Shown: piece after piece, positions 1 through 11,335 of the stretch
Position numbering within the stretch: position 1 is the first letter of the stretch
How the letters are laid out: every line of letters begins with the position of its first letter
Assembly: GCF_010183535.1 (NCBI RefSeq)
Contig: NC_071328.1
Coordinates: forward strand, 3,162,001-3,226,000
Reading direction: 5' to 3'
Source: Caenorhabditis remanei
Taxonomy: Eukaryota > Nematoda > Chromadorea > Rhabditida > Rhabditidae
DNA: 64,000 bases
Position numbers and translations under genes: made by a program
The notes under the pieces: model-generated
Database searches by the model: none
The model's input: the letters and a program-made list of their open reading frames with translations, nothing else
Told to the model about the DNA's origin: nothing

Positions 1-72
1 TTTTGTATGATGGCCTAGAAAACCAAAATTTTGAAAAAGTTAGGCCATCAAGCATTTTTTTTTACAAATTTC

Positions 73-425
73 CATACTTGTCACGGGCCGGGCCGGGCCA
101 AAATCAGGAAAAATCTCGGCCCGGCCCGTTTTGAAACATTTTTTCAAAACGTTTTTTGTTTTTCAACTTTTTTTTGGAAATTATTGGAAATTTTTTGAAC
201 TTTTTTGAACTCTTTTGAAAAAAGTATAGTTTTCGAATAAACATTTAAAATTGAATCAAAATGTGAATATGTATGATAATTTAAGCATTTTTACTCTTTT
301 TTTCGAAAAATTTCAAAAAAAATGGTAAGAATGGGTACCTATTTTTGAATCCGGGCCGACCGGGCCGGGCCGGGCCAAGAGAAATTTCGGCCCGGCCCAG
401 GCCGGCCCGATTTTTGACAAGTCTG
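73..425. repeat. hAT-like inverted-repeat element, GGCCCGG-rich, in smgl-1 intron
   Basis: The element begins CATACTTGTCACGGGCC and ends with the near-complement GGCCCG...TGACAAGTCTG. It is flanked on both sides by the identical octamer CAAATTTC (65-72 and 426-433), the 8-bp target duplication expected of hAT elements. It has no coding capacity. The rest of 1-651 is intron sequence carrying two short GGCCTAG...TAGGCC palindromes (about 10-50 and 505-540). Confidence 0.75.
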
Positions 426-651
426 CAAATTTCAATATTTTGGCGTATTTTTAAGCTTAAAAGCGCAACACCTATTTCCAAACCGGTCAGACACGATTTT
501 CAGCTTGGTGGCCTAGAAAACCCAAAGTTAGGCCATCGATTTTTTTTCCAATTTTTGAAAATTCAGATTGATTTTTAATTTTTTAGTCGAAAAAATAATC
601 TTTTTTCAAAAAAAAATCAAATTTTGGTTCAAATTTTTGTAAATTTTGCAG

Positions 652-2695
652 GTTGCGACAAGAGTCGATTCATCGGAGACGCCCAATACCGTACCGAAAC
701 AATCATCGGTCTCGCTGGCACAGAAAACGAGCAAATCTTCGCCGACGCGTTGGAACTCGCCTCGAAATACGGAATCGACGAGTGGCAATTGCATATGGCA
801 TCACTCGAATACTTATTGGATCCATCTTATAATGTATCTCGAAACGATGTGAAAACAATTATGAAAAGTCGAAAACATTTATCGAAATTGCGCGGGAAAC
901 CAGAAGAATTCCATTCGAGACTCCGAACAATGGTCCTGCCGACACTGGAGACAAATGAACAATTTCTCGCCTATACCTCACTTTTCGCTGAAAATGAGCC
1001 GGAGAAACGGGCGGCTGAAACTCTGAAAGAGATCGTTTCGAAGCGGAAGAATACGGAGGCGATTCGGATGTGGACTGATCTGAAATATCTCTCGTCGATT
1101 ATCAATACAATTCCAGATGGAAAACTCAGAACATTCATCCCCACTTTTCTTTTAATTCCAAGAATCGGTGTGAAAGCGTGTGAACTTTCCGCTGAGTTTC
1201 TGTTGGATGGTGATGAGACACGACCGCCTTCAAATCCGTTTATTGTTTTTCTTTTGATGAGAAGTAATGTTGAGGAGTTTTTGGATTTGGTCGCTAATAA
1301 GAAATCGGTGAGCGCTTAAAAGATGGAGAAAAGTGAGAACCGTAATCATGATAACCGTGATTATCTGTAGAGCGCACTAGCTCAACAGAATTCCATCATA
1401 CCCTCCGAACCACGTTGGATCGGGATACTGTAGGATTACTGTAGCTAGCAATCTCAAAAACTCTGGCGCGCTCCGGACGCGTTTTGGCAGCACCCATAAT
1501 TAGGATTTCAGCGGACTGGCGTGTCTTTAGCGCGTTTTTTACTTAAAAAAAGAGAAATTGGCACTGTGCCAACACCCTACCGTAACCCGCAAGAGTCGCG
1601 TTTATCAGTAGAGCGCACTAGCAACATTTTTTTTTGACATTTTTCATCGAAAATGTGACTATTTTTGATGATTTTTCAGCATTGTTTCTAATTCTGAATG
1701 ATACTCAAAATTTTGACTTTTTCGCAAAAAAATTTTTTTTTAATACAAAAAATAGATCTGTTAAGGGTCTCGCCACGAAAACTATCGGATCGGGTTACTG
1801 TAGGATTACTGTAGCTCACCATTGCCTTATCTGGGGCACCTTCAGCGCGTTTTTGGTTCATAAAAATCTGTAAAATTCGAAATTTTTTATTGAAAAATTG
1901 ACAAAAATTGCCGAAAACGCTGAATACTGTCAAAAATTCAAAATCCGCAATTAAACTTGTCCACGCGGAGTACACGGAAGAAAATCTAATCCCTTGAATT
2001 ATATTATCTCGTCACAGTTCTTACAACTGCGCTCCACCGAAACCCCCTTGAAAAATGTCTCTTTTTCTCTGAGTCTCTCAATTTCGCACACTATTTTCTC
2101 GCGGTTTCGATGGAGCGCGGTTGTAAGAATCGTGTCGTGCTATAATACAGATTTCAATAAAATTTGTGTCCCGACTACTGTTTTGGGGGTGGAGCCTCAA
2201 CGCAATTTGAAAGAAATTGCAAATTTTCGAAGAGTTTTCGAAGATTATCATTAAAATGAATATATTTTTCTACATAGTAGCGTGACACGCTTCTTACAAC
2301 CGCGCTCTACCGAAACCGATGAAAATAGTGTGCGAAATTGAGAGACTCAGAGAAAAAGAGACATTTTTCAAGGGGATTTCGGTGGAGCGCAGTTGTAAGA
2401 ACTGTGCCCCGAGCTAATATTTTGAAATTTTTCGAATTTCCGTAATTTTTATCCGAGAAAATTGCAGAGAGACGACGAGATCGCCTACTTGGATCGTGCC
2501 GTTCTCCTACTCGAAAACACTCCAAAAGTTCCCGAAAATCTGAAAGAAGCCGTCAAAACGAGAGTCGAAAGAATGCACAGAGCTACAGTAACCCCACCAC
2601 CGGAGACTCCAACAGCGTCGAATCCATCTGGATTCTCGTCGTTCTTCTCGAATTCTGATGATAATACGGGAATGATGAAGAGAAGAAAAAATTAA
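652..2695 (+). CDS. smgl-1: NBAS/Sec39-domain protein, C-terminal part
   Basis: Exons are 652-1307 and 2468-2695 (phase-0 intron, GTGAGC donor, TTGCAG acceptor); earlier exons lie off the left edge. The 293 visible residues include SKYGIDEWQLHMASLEYLL, then a long helical stretch ending in polar sequence and KRRKN-stop. This lines up with the Sec39-related part of human NBAS (QYGL.WEV...HLEFLLTDS, then FEHLVRYIYPTI and FTLLEN). NBAS is an ER-associated peripheral protein of the NRZ tether for Golgi-to-ER vesicles and also acts in nonsense-mediated mRNA decay; the C. elegans orthologue is smgl-1. The last exon is Pro/Ser rich and probably disordered. A polyadenylation signal AATAAA is at 2915-2920. 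Family assignment is by remembered alignment; the symbol is inferred from orthology. Confidence 0.85.
1361..1870. repeat. CTGTAG-rich interspersed repeat in smgl-1 intron
   Basis: The segment alternates GGATTACTGTAG motifs with a unit reading CACCCTACCGTAACCCGCAA followed by GAGTCGCGTTTATCAGTAGA and GCGC. A near-identical block of about 200 bp (1430-1625) recurs at 6455-6660 in the intron of the next gene, so the two introns carry copies of one repeat. No reading frame of interest. Confidence 0.7.
2003..2148 (-). repeat. 150-bp MITE (family M), copy 1
   Basis: Reverse-orientation copy of a short inverted-repeat element whose ends read CTTACAACCGCGCTCTACCG and CGGTGGAGCGCAGTTGTAAG, with an interior rich in GAGAGACTCAGAGAAAAAGA. 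About ten copies lie in this window. This one is separated by only about 130 bp from copy 2 in the opposite orientation. Confidence 0.75.
2275..2420 (+). repeat. 150-bp MITE (family M), copy 2
   Basis: Full-length copy that closes a head-to-head pair with copy 1; it ends about 50 bp before the last smgl-1 exon. Its outer edges lie in TA-rich sequence (TAGCRYGRCAC...GAGCTAATA). Confidence 0.75.
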
Positions 2696-3710
2696 TTAAT
2701 TTTCGCTTTTTTTTTGTACTTTTTTTGTATTTTTTTTTGTAATTTTGGTGGCCTAGTTTTTGCAATTTCTCGGCCACCAATGCTTCTTCAATTACTTAAT
2801 TATGTAATTAAATACCTAATTATGGGTTCGGATCTGGTCGTTTTTTAATTCGAGCTGCTGGTTTTGTTTTTCTATGAAAATAATTTTTATTGCATATTTT
2901 TTCGCTGTTTTTAGAATAAATTATGGAGAAATTTCTGGTTTTTTTTGTATTTTTTTCATCGTATTTTATTGATTTTCAATATTTTTTTAAATAATCAAAG
3001 AAAATTTTGCGAAATTCGGTGGCCTAGAATTTCGACTTCGGCCATCTTCCATTTTTTCAGATTTCTGGCAATTTTTAGGCTAATTTTATTGTTTTTCAAT
3101 GATTTTTTATTAAAAACGACTGAAAAAAACAGCTTTCTGACATTTTTATTGTTATTTTCGTTACTTTTAATCGTTATCTATGAAAAATTCGACTAATAAC
3201 AATAAAATTAGCCTCAAAAATGCTATAAATTTGAAAAAAATGAGATGGCCGAAATCGGGAATTCTAGGCCACTGCGTCAATTTTTTTCGGCCACCAAAAT
3301 GACCAAGCTCCTTTTCAACGGCGTTAGAGCCAATTTTTTAAAAAAATTTGTATTGAATTTCAGGCTCCGCCCCCAAAACAATACATTTTTCGCCCGATTC
3401 GAGTACGATGTCTATTTTGGGGGCGGAGCTTAAAATTTTGCATGAAAATTTTGAATTTTTTCCGAGTCGCGTTGCGTGCGCGTCGCGGTTCACTTTGAAA
3501 AATACGACAAATAAACGTAAAATTTGAATTTGGCGCTCAGCCAAGGGTTTCTTGGCTCCGTGCCAACCGTTGTGCGATGGAGCGCGCTTTCGCGAACTTA
3601 TGAATCGGTCCATCGCACATTGGTTGGCTGAGCGCCAAATTCACATTTTACGTTACCGCGACGCGCACGCAACGCGGCTCGGAAAAATTCAAAATTTTCC
3701 ATTTCCAGAA
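2696..3710. other. Intergenic stretch with three nested hairpins
   Basis: Between smgl-1 and the next gene I see a GGTGGCCTAG/CTAGGCCACT palindrome with arms at about 3018-3080 and 3190-3290, a short hairpin bounded by GGCTCCGCCCCCAAAACA and TTTTGGGGGCGGAGC (3361-3432), and an inverted repeat of about 230 bp (3455-3690) with a GCGACGCGCACGCAACGCG arm. No coding sequence is apparent. The spacing is long for a worm operon but could have been expanded by these elements. Confidence 0.6.
3702..3708 (+). promoter_or_regulatory. Probable trans-splice acceptor of the following gene
   Basis: TTTCCAG lies two bases before the ATG at 3711, the usual spacing of a nematode spliced-leader acceptor. SL1 and SL2 cannot be told apart from sequence. 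Confidence 0.55.
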
Positions 3711-6700
3711 ATGAAGCGAAGCGCGGTGAAACTGAAACGAAAGGAGAGTGATGAGTGGTTGTGCTCATCAACATATCAACCGAATCGACAAGAAATTATA
3801 CAGAAATCTGTGGAAACTCCGAAACCCAAGAAAAAGTTGAATATTGTCGTTCCAAAACCGAAAAAATCGATAAAATTCGAGAATTTCGAGAAAAATCGAT
3901 TCTCGGCGAGCAGGTCGACTCCGAATTTAAATTTCACAATTGACGACGACCAAGATGACGTGGATATTCTGAATTTTGTGTCGACGTCAGAAGCGGTGAG
4001 AACACCGATGGCAAGGGTGAAGATTATCTCACCGGCGATACCGAAAGGTTGGTGGAAAGTGTGCGCTCCACCGAAATTATTGAAAAATTGAAGAAAAAAT
4101 GAGGTTGCAAACGCGCTCCATTGAAAAACTGTTTTTTTTTTGTGATTTTTTATCGGAAATTATCGGATTTCGGTGGAGCGCACTTGCCAAATGCAGTTTT
4201 TTGAGCTATTAGCACGGGGCACGCTTCTTACAACCGCGCTCTACCGAAACCGCGAGAAAATTGTGTGCGAAATTGAGAGACTCAGAGAAAAAGAGACATT
4301 TCGTTGGAGCGCAGTTGTAAGAACTGTGCCGAATACATCTGCGCTCCACTGACAACGAGAGAACACTATAATTAAAGAGACGCAGAGTGAAATTCTCGTG
4401 TACTTCGCGAGGAAAAGTCGATTTGGCTGTTTTTGAATTTTCTATTTAAAAATCCCGAACTTTACATATTTTACCGATTTTTTGAAATAAAATTCGAAAT
4501 CTACATCTCAACTTGTTCACGCAGACTACACGACTCATAAACTCGGTGGAGCGCGTGACGTGAAAAAAAGGCAAACGCGCTCTATCGAAACTCAACAACT
4601 CTGCCATTTGCTAATGCGCTCTACCGCAAATTTCTCGAAAATTTTTCGATTAAAAAATCCACCAAAAATCTCCTGAAAGCGCAGTGATTCTTTTTTTTCA
4701 GTTCCGATAGAGCACGTTATCAAAATTTTTTTTTTTTGAATTTTTCATCGAAAATGTGAAAATTTTGAAATTTGGCGCCAACCGCTGACAGTATTCTTGT
4801 TACAACCGCGCTCTACCGAAACTGAAGAAAATAGCGTGGGAAGTTGAGAGACGCAGAGAAAAATAGACATTTCGGTGGAGCGCGTTTTCAACATTAAAAT
4901 TTTCAAATTTCAAAAAAATTTCAGTCTCCACGCGGTCGTGTAGTCCTGTCGGACAATATTTTGGCTCAATTTCTCGTTTTCTCACTTTTCCAACAAATTT
5001 TCGTGTTTTTATCCCAGAAAACGTTGAAAAAACACGAAAATTTGTTGGAAAAAAGTGAGAAAGCGAGAAATTGAGCAAAAATCTTGTCCGAGAGGACTAC
5101 ACGGCCGTGCGCGATTCTTGAAGCGAGTTTAGCCATAGTTGTCAAGGCCCGGGTGAATTGGCGCGAAAGTCAAAATTTCAAAATTTTTGAATTTTTTCGC
5201 GAAAAATTCGAATTTTCGACTATCATTCAGAATTAGAAGGAATTCTGAAAAATAGTAAAAATGGTCACATTTTCGATAAAAAATTGGAAAAATTTGGAAA
5301 AAAAAATTGGAAAAAAGAGAGTCATTTTTTGAAGCCGTGCCTTGACAACTATGATTTTAGCCTATCGGAATCTGAAATTTGAAAAAAAAAAGAATTTCAG
5401 ATTCCGTCCGAAAATCTCTTTCTCCACCTGTGGTCCCCCAAATCCGTCAAAGTCCCGAACAACTATTCGCCGCGTTGACACCAAAACGGAGACCGTCGTT
5501 CGAAGTGACAGAGCAAGTAGTGAAACGGAGAAAAGAGGATTCAGAAGAGATTCAGAATTCAGCAGAAGACGTCGTGACGACAGAATCTGGAAGAATCTCT
5601 CCAGGGGAATCTCTTGAGATTCAGAATCCAGCAGAAGACGTGACGGATTCTGAATCCGACGTGTCGAACATTTTCGATACGATGTCTCCCGTCAAGTTAC
5701 CGCCTGAAGAATCACCTCCGCAAACTACAAACTACAAATTCTCACTGGATTTTATAACGGGATTCGAGGCGCAATTCTCGCGATTCGAGGATACTCAGCC
5801 TCCAGAAGACGTTCCCAGCTATCGTCTGGAGACTTCTGAATCCTCAGAATCTTCTCAATTAATCAATGATTTGGAGGAACCGATGAGCATTTTCGAGGAG
5901 GAATCCGAGGAGAAAAAAGTGATTTTCGAGGAGAAAACTGTGAAAAAATCGATACGATTCGTGGAGCCATCGTCGGCGTGGAGAAAAGAGAATTTAATTG
6001 AGGAGAGCTGTGGAGCGCACTTACAGACTACAAGTGTAATCAGGGAATATGCGATTGAGACGTGTGGAATGACGATGGGTAGGTTACTGTAGGATTACTG
6101 TAGATATTTGAAAAGTTGCCAAAGTGCCAACACCCTACCGTAACCCGCAAGAGTCGCGTTTATCAGTAGAGCGCGCTTTCTTAACAGCATTCCATCATAC
6201 TCTGTGAATGGCGATGGATAAAAGATGGTCTCACCACGATAACGTTTTGATCGGGTTACTGTAGTATTACTGTAGCACTCATTGCAGCAATCAAGAGGTC
6301 TCGCCACGAAAACTATCGGATCGGGTTACTGTAGTCAGGAAGTTGAAAAGTTGGCACGATGCCAACGCCCTACCGTAACCCGCAAGAGTCGCGTTTATCA
6401 GTAGAGCGCACTTTCTTAACAGCATTCCATCATACTCTGTGAACCACGAACACTGTTGGATCGGGTTACTGTAGGATTACTGTAGCTAGCAATTTCAAAA
6501 ACTCTGGCGCGCTTCGGACGCGTTTTGGCAGCACCCATAATTAGGATTTCAGCGGACTGGCGTGTCTTTAGCGGGTTTTTTACTTAAAAAAAGGAATTTG
6601 ACACTGTGCCAACACCCTACCGTAACCCGCAAGAGTCTCTGTTTATCAGTAGAGCGCGCTTTCTCAACGTGATTACTGTATACCCTGTTAATGAGGATGA

Positions 6701-9031
6701 TCTCACCAAGAAAACTGTTGGATCGAGTTACTGTAGGACTTCTGAAATTTGAAAATTGGCACAACGGGAAGGCCGAAGACCCGACTTGAAAAATGAAAAA
6801 TCTATTTAAAAATGTTTTTTTGACATTTTTGAAATTTTGAACATTTTTTCAAAAATGTGACCACTTCTGATGATTTTTCAGAATTACTTCTAAATCTGAA
6901 GGATAGTTTGAGTTTTTAGCGAAAAAAAATTCAAAATCGGGTTACTGTAGGACTACTGTAGCTCGCATTGCAACACTCAGGAAGTTTCTTTATTGATCAT
7001 TTTAGATCCAACTGTTATTTGAATCAGTAAACGCGCTCTATTGAAAAAAAATTTCAGCTCGAAAACTTCAGGAATGTGTAACTTTGTCAGTTTTCAAATT
7101 TTTAGTGTGATAAACGCAGAATTTTATGATCTACAACTTTGTTATTGATTATTTCTAGATCCAACTGTCACTTGGGTCAGTAAACGCGCTCTAATGAAAA
7201 CATTTTTTAGAAAACAACTTTTTCCACGATAATCGCAAGAGTCGCGTTTATCAGTAGAGCGCACTAGCTCAACAGCATTCTATCATGCCCTGTGAAACTG
7301 TTGGATCGGCATACTGTAGGATTACTGTGTGTACCGTAACCCATACGATCTCGTTTATCCGTAGAGCGCGCTTTCTCAATCTCATTTCTGCAGACACATG
7401 GTTCAGTGAAGTGTTGTGGAGAGAAAGCTCGCTCTACTGAATGCGACAATTAGGATTACTGTAGAGTTTGGCACAGTGCCAACTTTCAAATTGTACGTGT
7501 TAAAGGCGGGTCTCGCAGCGAAAAAAAACATGTATTACCGTAGTTTGCAGTTTTTTTTCCGAACTGCAAAACGGAAAACTACGGTTTGAAAAATTAATTT
7601 CGCTGCGAGACCCATCCGGACGAATTCCCTATAGTAGAGGTTCCGCGAGAAGCAACTTTGAATAAAATTCGCTATGCTACTGTAGGATTACTGTAAATTT
7701 TCAGCCGAATCCAGCGATCTACCGGCACCTGACGAGGAGACACAGGTAAGTTGATGTTGGATTTTTTTTTCCAAAAAAAAATCCAAAAAATTTCCAGAAA
7801 TACCTCGCCGCCGAGTCGTGTGCTCTTCTGGCGAATACTCCATTAACGGATAGTCAAGACGACGAAATTTACGAGAGGGATGAGCTATTCGGGCTATCAG
7901 GTAGGCAAGTGCGCTCTATCGGACTACCATTTTTGGCGCCAAAATTCAATTTTTTTGAATTTTTCGAATTTTTTCGAGAAAAAGTCAATTTTTCGACGAA
8001 ATGTTCACATTTTCGATAAAAAATGTCGAATAAAAATTGAATATTTTTTCAGGCTCCGCCCCCAAAACGGAATTGAAACTCTTTCGGGCACCGTAAAAGC
8101 CGTGTGAGAGGTCCCGATTCCTGTTTTGGGGGCGGAGCCTAAAATTCGAAATAAAATTTGAATTAAGTCCGCAAACACGATTTATCTCGAAAAAAGCACA
8201 ACAATTTAAAAAATTTCGGATAGTTTTCGAAAAAAAAACGTTCGAAAAATTTTGAAATTTTTTCCTGAAATTAAAAAAAAAAATTTCAAAAATTAAGTAA
8301 CAAAAATAGTGATTTTTCGATTTTTCAGACTTTTTCTTTAAAATTTTTTCGATTTTTTTTTGGTTTTTTGTGTCAAAAATTCTCGAAAACAAACTTTGCA
8401 TAAAAATCAAAATTTCATTTAAAAATTCAAGATTTTTGCCTCCGAAAAACTCATTTTTCAGACAGATTTCTACTAGAACTTTTTTCGAATTTTTAGTTTT
8501 TTTGTGTCAAAAATTTTCAAAAAAACAAGTTTTCGAACATTTATCAGAAAATTTTCCTTAAAAAATTGAAATTTTTTTTGAAAAATTCTTGAAAAAAAGG
8601 TTTTCCCCCTGTCAAACCGGAAATATTCTTCTTCCATTTCCTCAATTCTTTTTCTCCTCTTCTTCCTATCAAAAACCATCATCATCACTATTATTGTGCA
8701 GTTTTTGGTGGTTTTCGTCTTCACACTGTGACTCAACAATATTCATATATATATATATATATGCCTTTGTGACTATTGTTTGTACGTACACAACAGATGG
8801 TCTGAAATGGGCAAAGAAAAAGAAGCACACCGAAATAAATAAGAAATTCACCAAATAAATTTAGAGAAAAAAAAGGAAAATTTTTTTTCGAAAAAAAAGT
8901 TTGCAGCACGCTTCGCCTCATTAATGTCGTCGAAAACGAGTGAGCGGCGACTTCTGATGAGTGACGTCGTGTTTGGCACGGTGCCAAAAGAGAAATTACG
9001 AAAGTTGGATGTTTCTAGTCACAAGAGGTAG
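3711..9031 (+). CDS. Uncharacterised acidic low-complexity protein, probably nuclear
   Basis: Exons are 3711-4047, 5401-6078, 7705-7745, 7798-7900 and 8907-9031. All phases agree and give 427 residues ending HKR-stop. I do not recognise the family. Residues 1-70 are very basic (MKRSAVKLKRKESDEW, then several KPKKK/PKPKK runs that look like nuclear localisation signals). Residues about 115-330 are acidic and Ser/Pro rich, with repeats such as SLEIQNPAEDVTDSESD and many SP/TP sites (DTMSPVKLPPEESPP). The last 75 residues are more ordered and likely hold the conserved part (YLAAESCALLANTPLTD, then ARFASLMSSKTSERRLLMSD). It may be a chromatin or spindle protein, but that is a guess. AATAAA is at 9199-9204. 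Introns 1 and 2 exceed 1.3 kb and are almost entirely repeats. Confidence 0.75.
4207..4333 (+). repeat. 150-bp MITE (family M), copy 3
   Basis: Complete left end (ATTAGCACGGGGCACGCTTC) but a shortened right half: the segment between the AGAGACATTT interior and the right arm is missing about 15 bp compared with copy 2. Confidence 0.7.
4795..4890 (+). repeat. 150-bp MITE (family M), truncated copy 4
   Basis: It starts at TTGTTACAACCGCGCTCTAC and breaks off after CGGTGGAGCGCG, where it runs directly into the hairpin at 4925. The terminal ten or so bases at both ends are lost. Confidence 0.6.
4925..5105. repeat. Hairpin element with GTGTAGTCCT ends (family H), short copy
   Basis: Left arm CGTGTAGTCCTGTCGGACAA and right arm TTGTCCGAGAGGACTACACG enclose complementary stretches (CAACAAATTTTCGTGTTTTT and its complement). 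The inner 180 bp match the centres of the longer elements at 10530-10992 and 18414-18802. Confidence 0.7.
5134..5353. repeat. hAT-like GGCCCGG element in intron 1
   Basis: Ends CATAGTTGTCAAGGCCCGG and TGCCTTGACAACTATG. The flanks AGTTTAGC (5126-5133) and ATTTTAGC (5354-5361) agree at 7 of 8 positions, a decayed 8-bp target duplication. It stops about 40 bp before the exon at 5401. Confidence 0.65.
6079..7704. repeat. Intron 2 filled with CTGTAG / GTAGAGCGC repeats
   Basis: At least five head-to-tail or inverted partial copies of the unit seen at 1361-1870 occupy 6080-7480. A short inverted repeat of AAACTACGGT and its complement sits near 7530-7590. No hidden exon was found; splicing from 6078 to 7705 keeps the frame. 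Confidence 0.65.
7901..8906. other. A/T-cluster-rich intron (PATC-like)
   Basis: From about 7930 to 8600 runs of A and T (AAAAATTTCAAA, TTTTTCGATTTTT) recur at roughly helical spacing by eye, as in the periodic An/Tn clusters of germline-expressed worm genes. It also contains a hairpin of GGCTCCGCCCCCAAAAC and its complement (8050-8146) and an (AT)n tract at 8745-8762. Confidence 0.5.
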
Positions 9032-10400
9032 AGTTTTGGCGATTTTTCCCCAAATTTTTTTCCTATTTTTGTGGTTTTTCTCTCAAAAATTAGAGGAAAA
9101 AGTTGCGCAAGCCTTTGCATCAATTTTCCTTGCGCAATTCCTCTTTTTCGGTGCGAAATTGCATTTTTTTTTCTCTTTTTTCTTCAAAAAAACATAAAAA
9201 TAAAAGATCGCGGTGAGACCCGTGATGTTTTGATGTCATGCGCCTTTAAGGTTACGGTATATATGTATTTTTTAATTTGAAACTTAACATATTTTCAACA
9301 CTCAATTTTTTTTTTCGCGCTGAAATTCAAATTTTTCTATTGTTTCGCTTAAAAAACAAAACAAAAACGAATTTCGTGTCGAGACCCGCCTAAAGAAAAG
9401 TGTCATGCGCCGTTAAGATTACGGTAGAAACCAACGCGAATTTTCGTTTTTTTCAAAAGCTTTCGATTTTTGCCCGAAAATTTTGAATTTTTTGGTGTTT
9501 TTTAATTGAAATTCCTAAAAGAATACGTATTTTCTTCTAATTGTCAAAAAAAATGCTTTTTCGCATGAAAATTCAAAAATTCCCCCGTTTCTCCTACAAA
9601 TACTGATTTTGCTCGAAATTCTAATAATTACAGTCATTTTTTTGCGTTTTTTATTTGAAATTGTTAAAATTCCACATATTTTCTTATATTTTTTCGATTT
9701 TTTATCGAAAATGTGTGCATTTTCTATGATTTTTCAGAATTTCTTTTAATTAGTCGAAAAATTGACTTTTTCGCGAAAAAATTCGAAAAATTCAAACAAA
9801 AAACGTGAATTTTGGCGCCAAATCAATAAAAAATGGTGGTAGTCCGATAGAGCGCACTTGCACCACCGACCTGATAACCCGAATAGCTCATACCTCTCGC
9901 ATTCCTCGTCTTGGCTATCAAAAAACTGAGAAAAACAAAAACCTTCTCCGTTTTTTTCTATAAATACTCGATTTGCTTGACGTTCTGATATTTACAGTCA
10001 TTTTTTCCATTTTTTCACTATCAAACTCCCTATTTTCACTATCAGCTATGTTAAGCCCCTCTAGTCGTCTTTCTTAACTTTCCGTTCATTTCCAGTCGGA
10101 TTCTACACGAAATCACGTGTAAACATACGCAGAACACAACATTTTTCTCATTGTTTTCAAAAAAAAAAAGAAGTTCTAAGATGACATTCAAACGAATGAA
10201 AACACTAGACACCTGCCCAATGACTGTCTCCATTTGTTGACATAACGCTTCTCTCTGTTTTTATGATAGCAGAAATGACCCCCAAGAGGAGAAGTTTCTT
10301 CTTTTCTTCCGCCCAAACGAATCTCCATCGAAAGGCGATCGAATTAATGTAGAAAAGATCGAAAAGAAAGTGATATGCAAATGACTTCGCCTCGGCGGGA
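9032..10400. other. Intergenic: A/T clusters and an inverted copy of an upstream exon
   Basis: The first 800 bp carry two copies of a GAGACCCG...TTACGGTA motif (about 9210 and 9385) and A/T clusters. Positions about 9825-9921 are an inverted partial copy of exon 4 of the preceding gene plus its donor-side intron (described separately). From 10050 to 10400 the DNA is less repetitive, with no convincing reading frame; it could hold regulatory sequence. Confidence 0.5.
9825..9921 (-). pseudogene. Inverted partial duplicate of exon 4 and its flanking intron
   Basis: The reverse complement reads GATAGCCAAGACGAGGAATG, then CGAGAGGTATGAGCTATTCG and GGTTATCAGGT, matching 7848-7902 (GATAGTCAAGACGACGAAAT and onward, through the splice donor). 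It continues into intron sequence with GTGCGCTCTATCGGACTACC and TTTTGGCGCCAAA. Several substitutions and a small deletion separate the copies. It has no start, acceptor or stop of its own and is not likely to be expressed. Confidence 0.8.
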
Positions 10401-10529
10401 TACTTGGTCGTTTTTCTCATTTACACCATTCATTTTTCTTTGCTTTTCTTTTTCGATAAGATAGAGGCATTTTTGGTTTTCACACTTTGCTGTTGAAGTA
10501 GGAGGACTGAAGTCTTATTTTTTTTATTT

Positions 10530-10992
10530 GAGATTCTGACACTTCAGAAAATACTGAGCAACTTTCATCGTTGGAGCATATGCTAAAAATCGCTCTAAAC
10601 GCCCTGAATTCCAGTTTTCCTGGCTCAAAATGAGCTTTCGTGGAAGAGTTTCCCCACGCGAATTTTTGCCCCCGTGTAGTCCTCTCGGACAAAATTATTT
10701 CCTTTAATTTCTCGATTTCTCGATTTTTTCAACAAAATTTCGTGCTTTTCATCCTTTTTAAGATATAAATTGAAAAAAAACACGAAATTTTGTTGAAAAA
10801 ATCGAGAAAACGCGGAATTGAGAAATGATTTTGTCCGAGAGGACTACACGATGAGAAAGAATTCGCGTGTGAAAAAACTCTTCCACGAAGGCTCATTTTG
10901 AGCCGGGAAAATGGGAATTTAGAGAGTTTAGAGCGATTTTTAGCATATGCTCCAATGATGAAAGTTGTTCAGAATTTTCTGAAGTAGCCTTT
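10530..10992. repeat. Family H fold-back element, long copy A
   Basis: Arms of about 170 bp: outer ACTTCAGAAAATACTGAGCA, then GGAGCATATGCTAAAAATCG, CTCAAAATGAGCTTTCGTGG and GTGTAGTCCTCTCGGACAAA, mirrored after a short central loop. It shares its whole structure with 18414-18802 and its core with 4925-5105. Confidence 0.75.
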
Positions 10993-11061
10993 GAATAGAC
11001 TTAAATTTGATGGTAGATGCGTCTGGAATTTACTAGAAATTTCGTAGTTTCCCACCGATAG

Positions 11062-11335
11062 CAAAGATCTTGTGTTGGCACGGTGTCCAAAAACTGCTAA
11101 TTTTGCTAATTTCGCCGGGAAACCTGTGTGGTTAGAATGCTGAAGACGTGAGAATCCTGAATCCGTCTTCAAATTCCGATTAGCGCCGAAATGAACCGAG
11201 ATACGGGGCTTTTTGTCTGAAAAAGCCCACAATTCCAGACAAAAACCTTTGTATCTCTGCTCGTTCTGACGCTAGTCGGAATTTGAAAACTGATTAGGAA
11301 TCCTAACGTCTTCAGCATGTTAACTGTGCATCTAG
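11062..11335. repeat. Fold-back element with TTGGCACGGTG ends (family G), copy A
   Basis: Left arm runs GATCTTGTGTTGGCACGGTG, AATTTCGCCGGGAAACCTGT, CAAATTCCGATTAGCGCCGA. The right arm mirrors the inner part (CTAGTCGGAATTTGAAAACT, CTTCAGCATGTTAACTGTGC) and lacks the outermost segment. A fuller copy is at 16765-17130. Confidence 0.7.

Noticed and set aside
10051..10692. Minus-strand frames of 60-71 residues
   Set aside because: No consistent splicing, no recognisable motif, and part lies inside a fold-back element.
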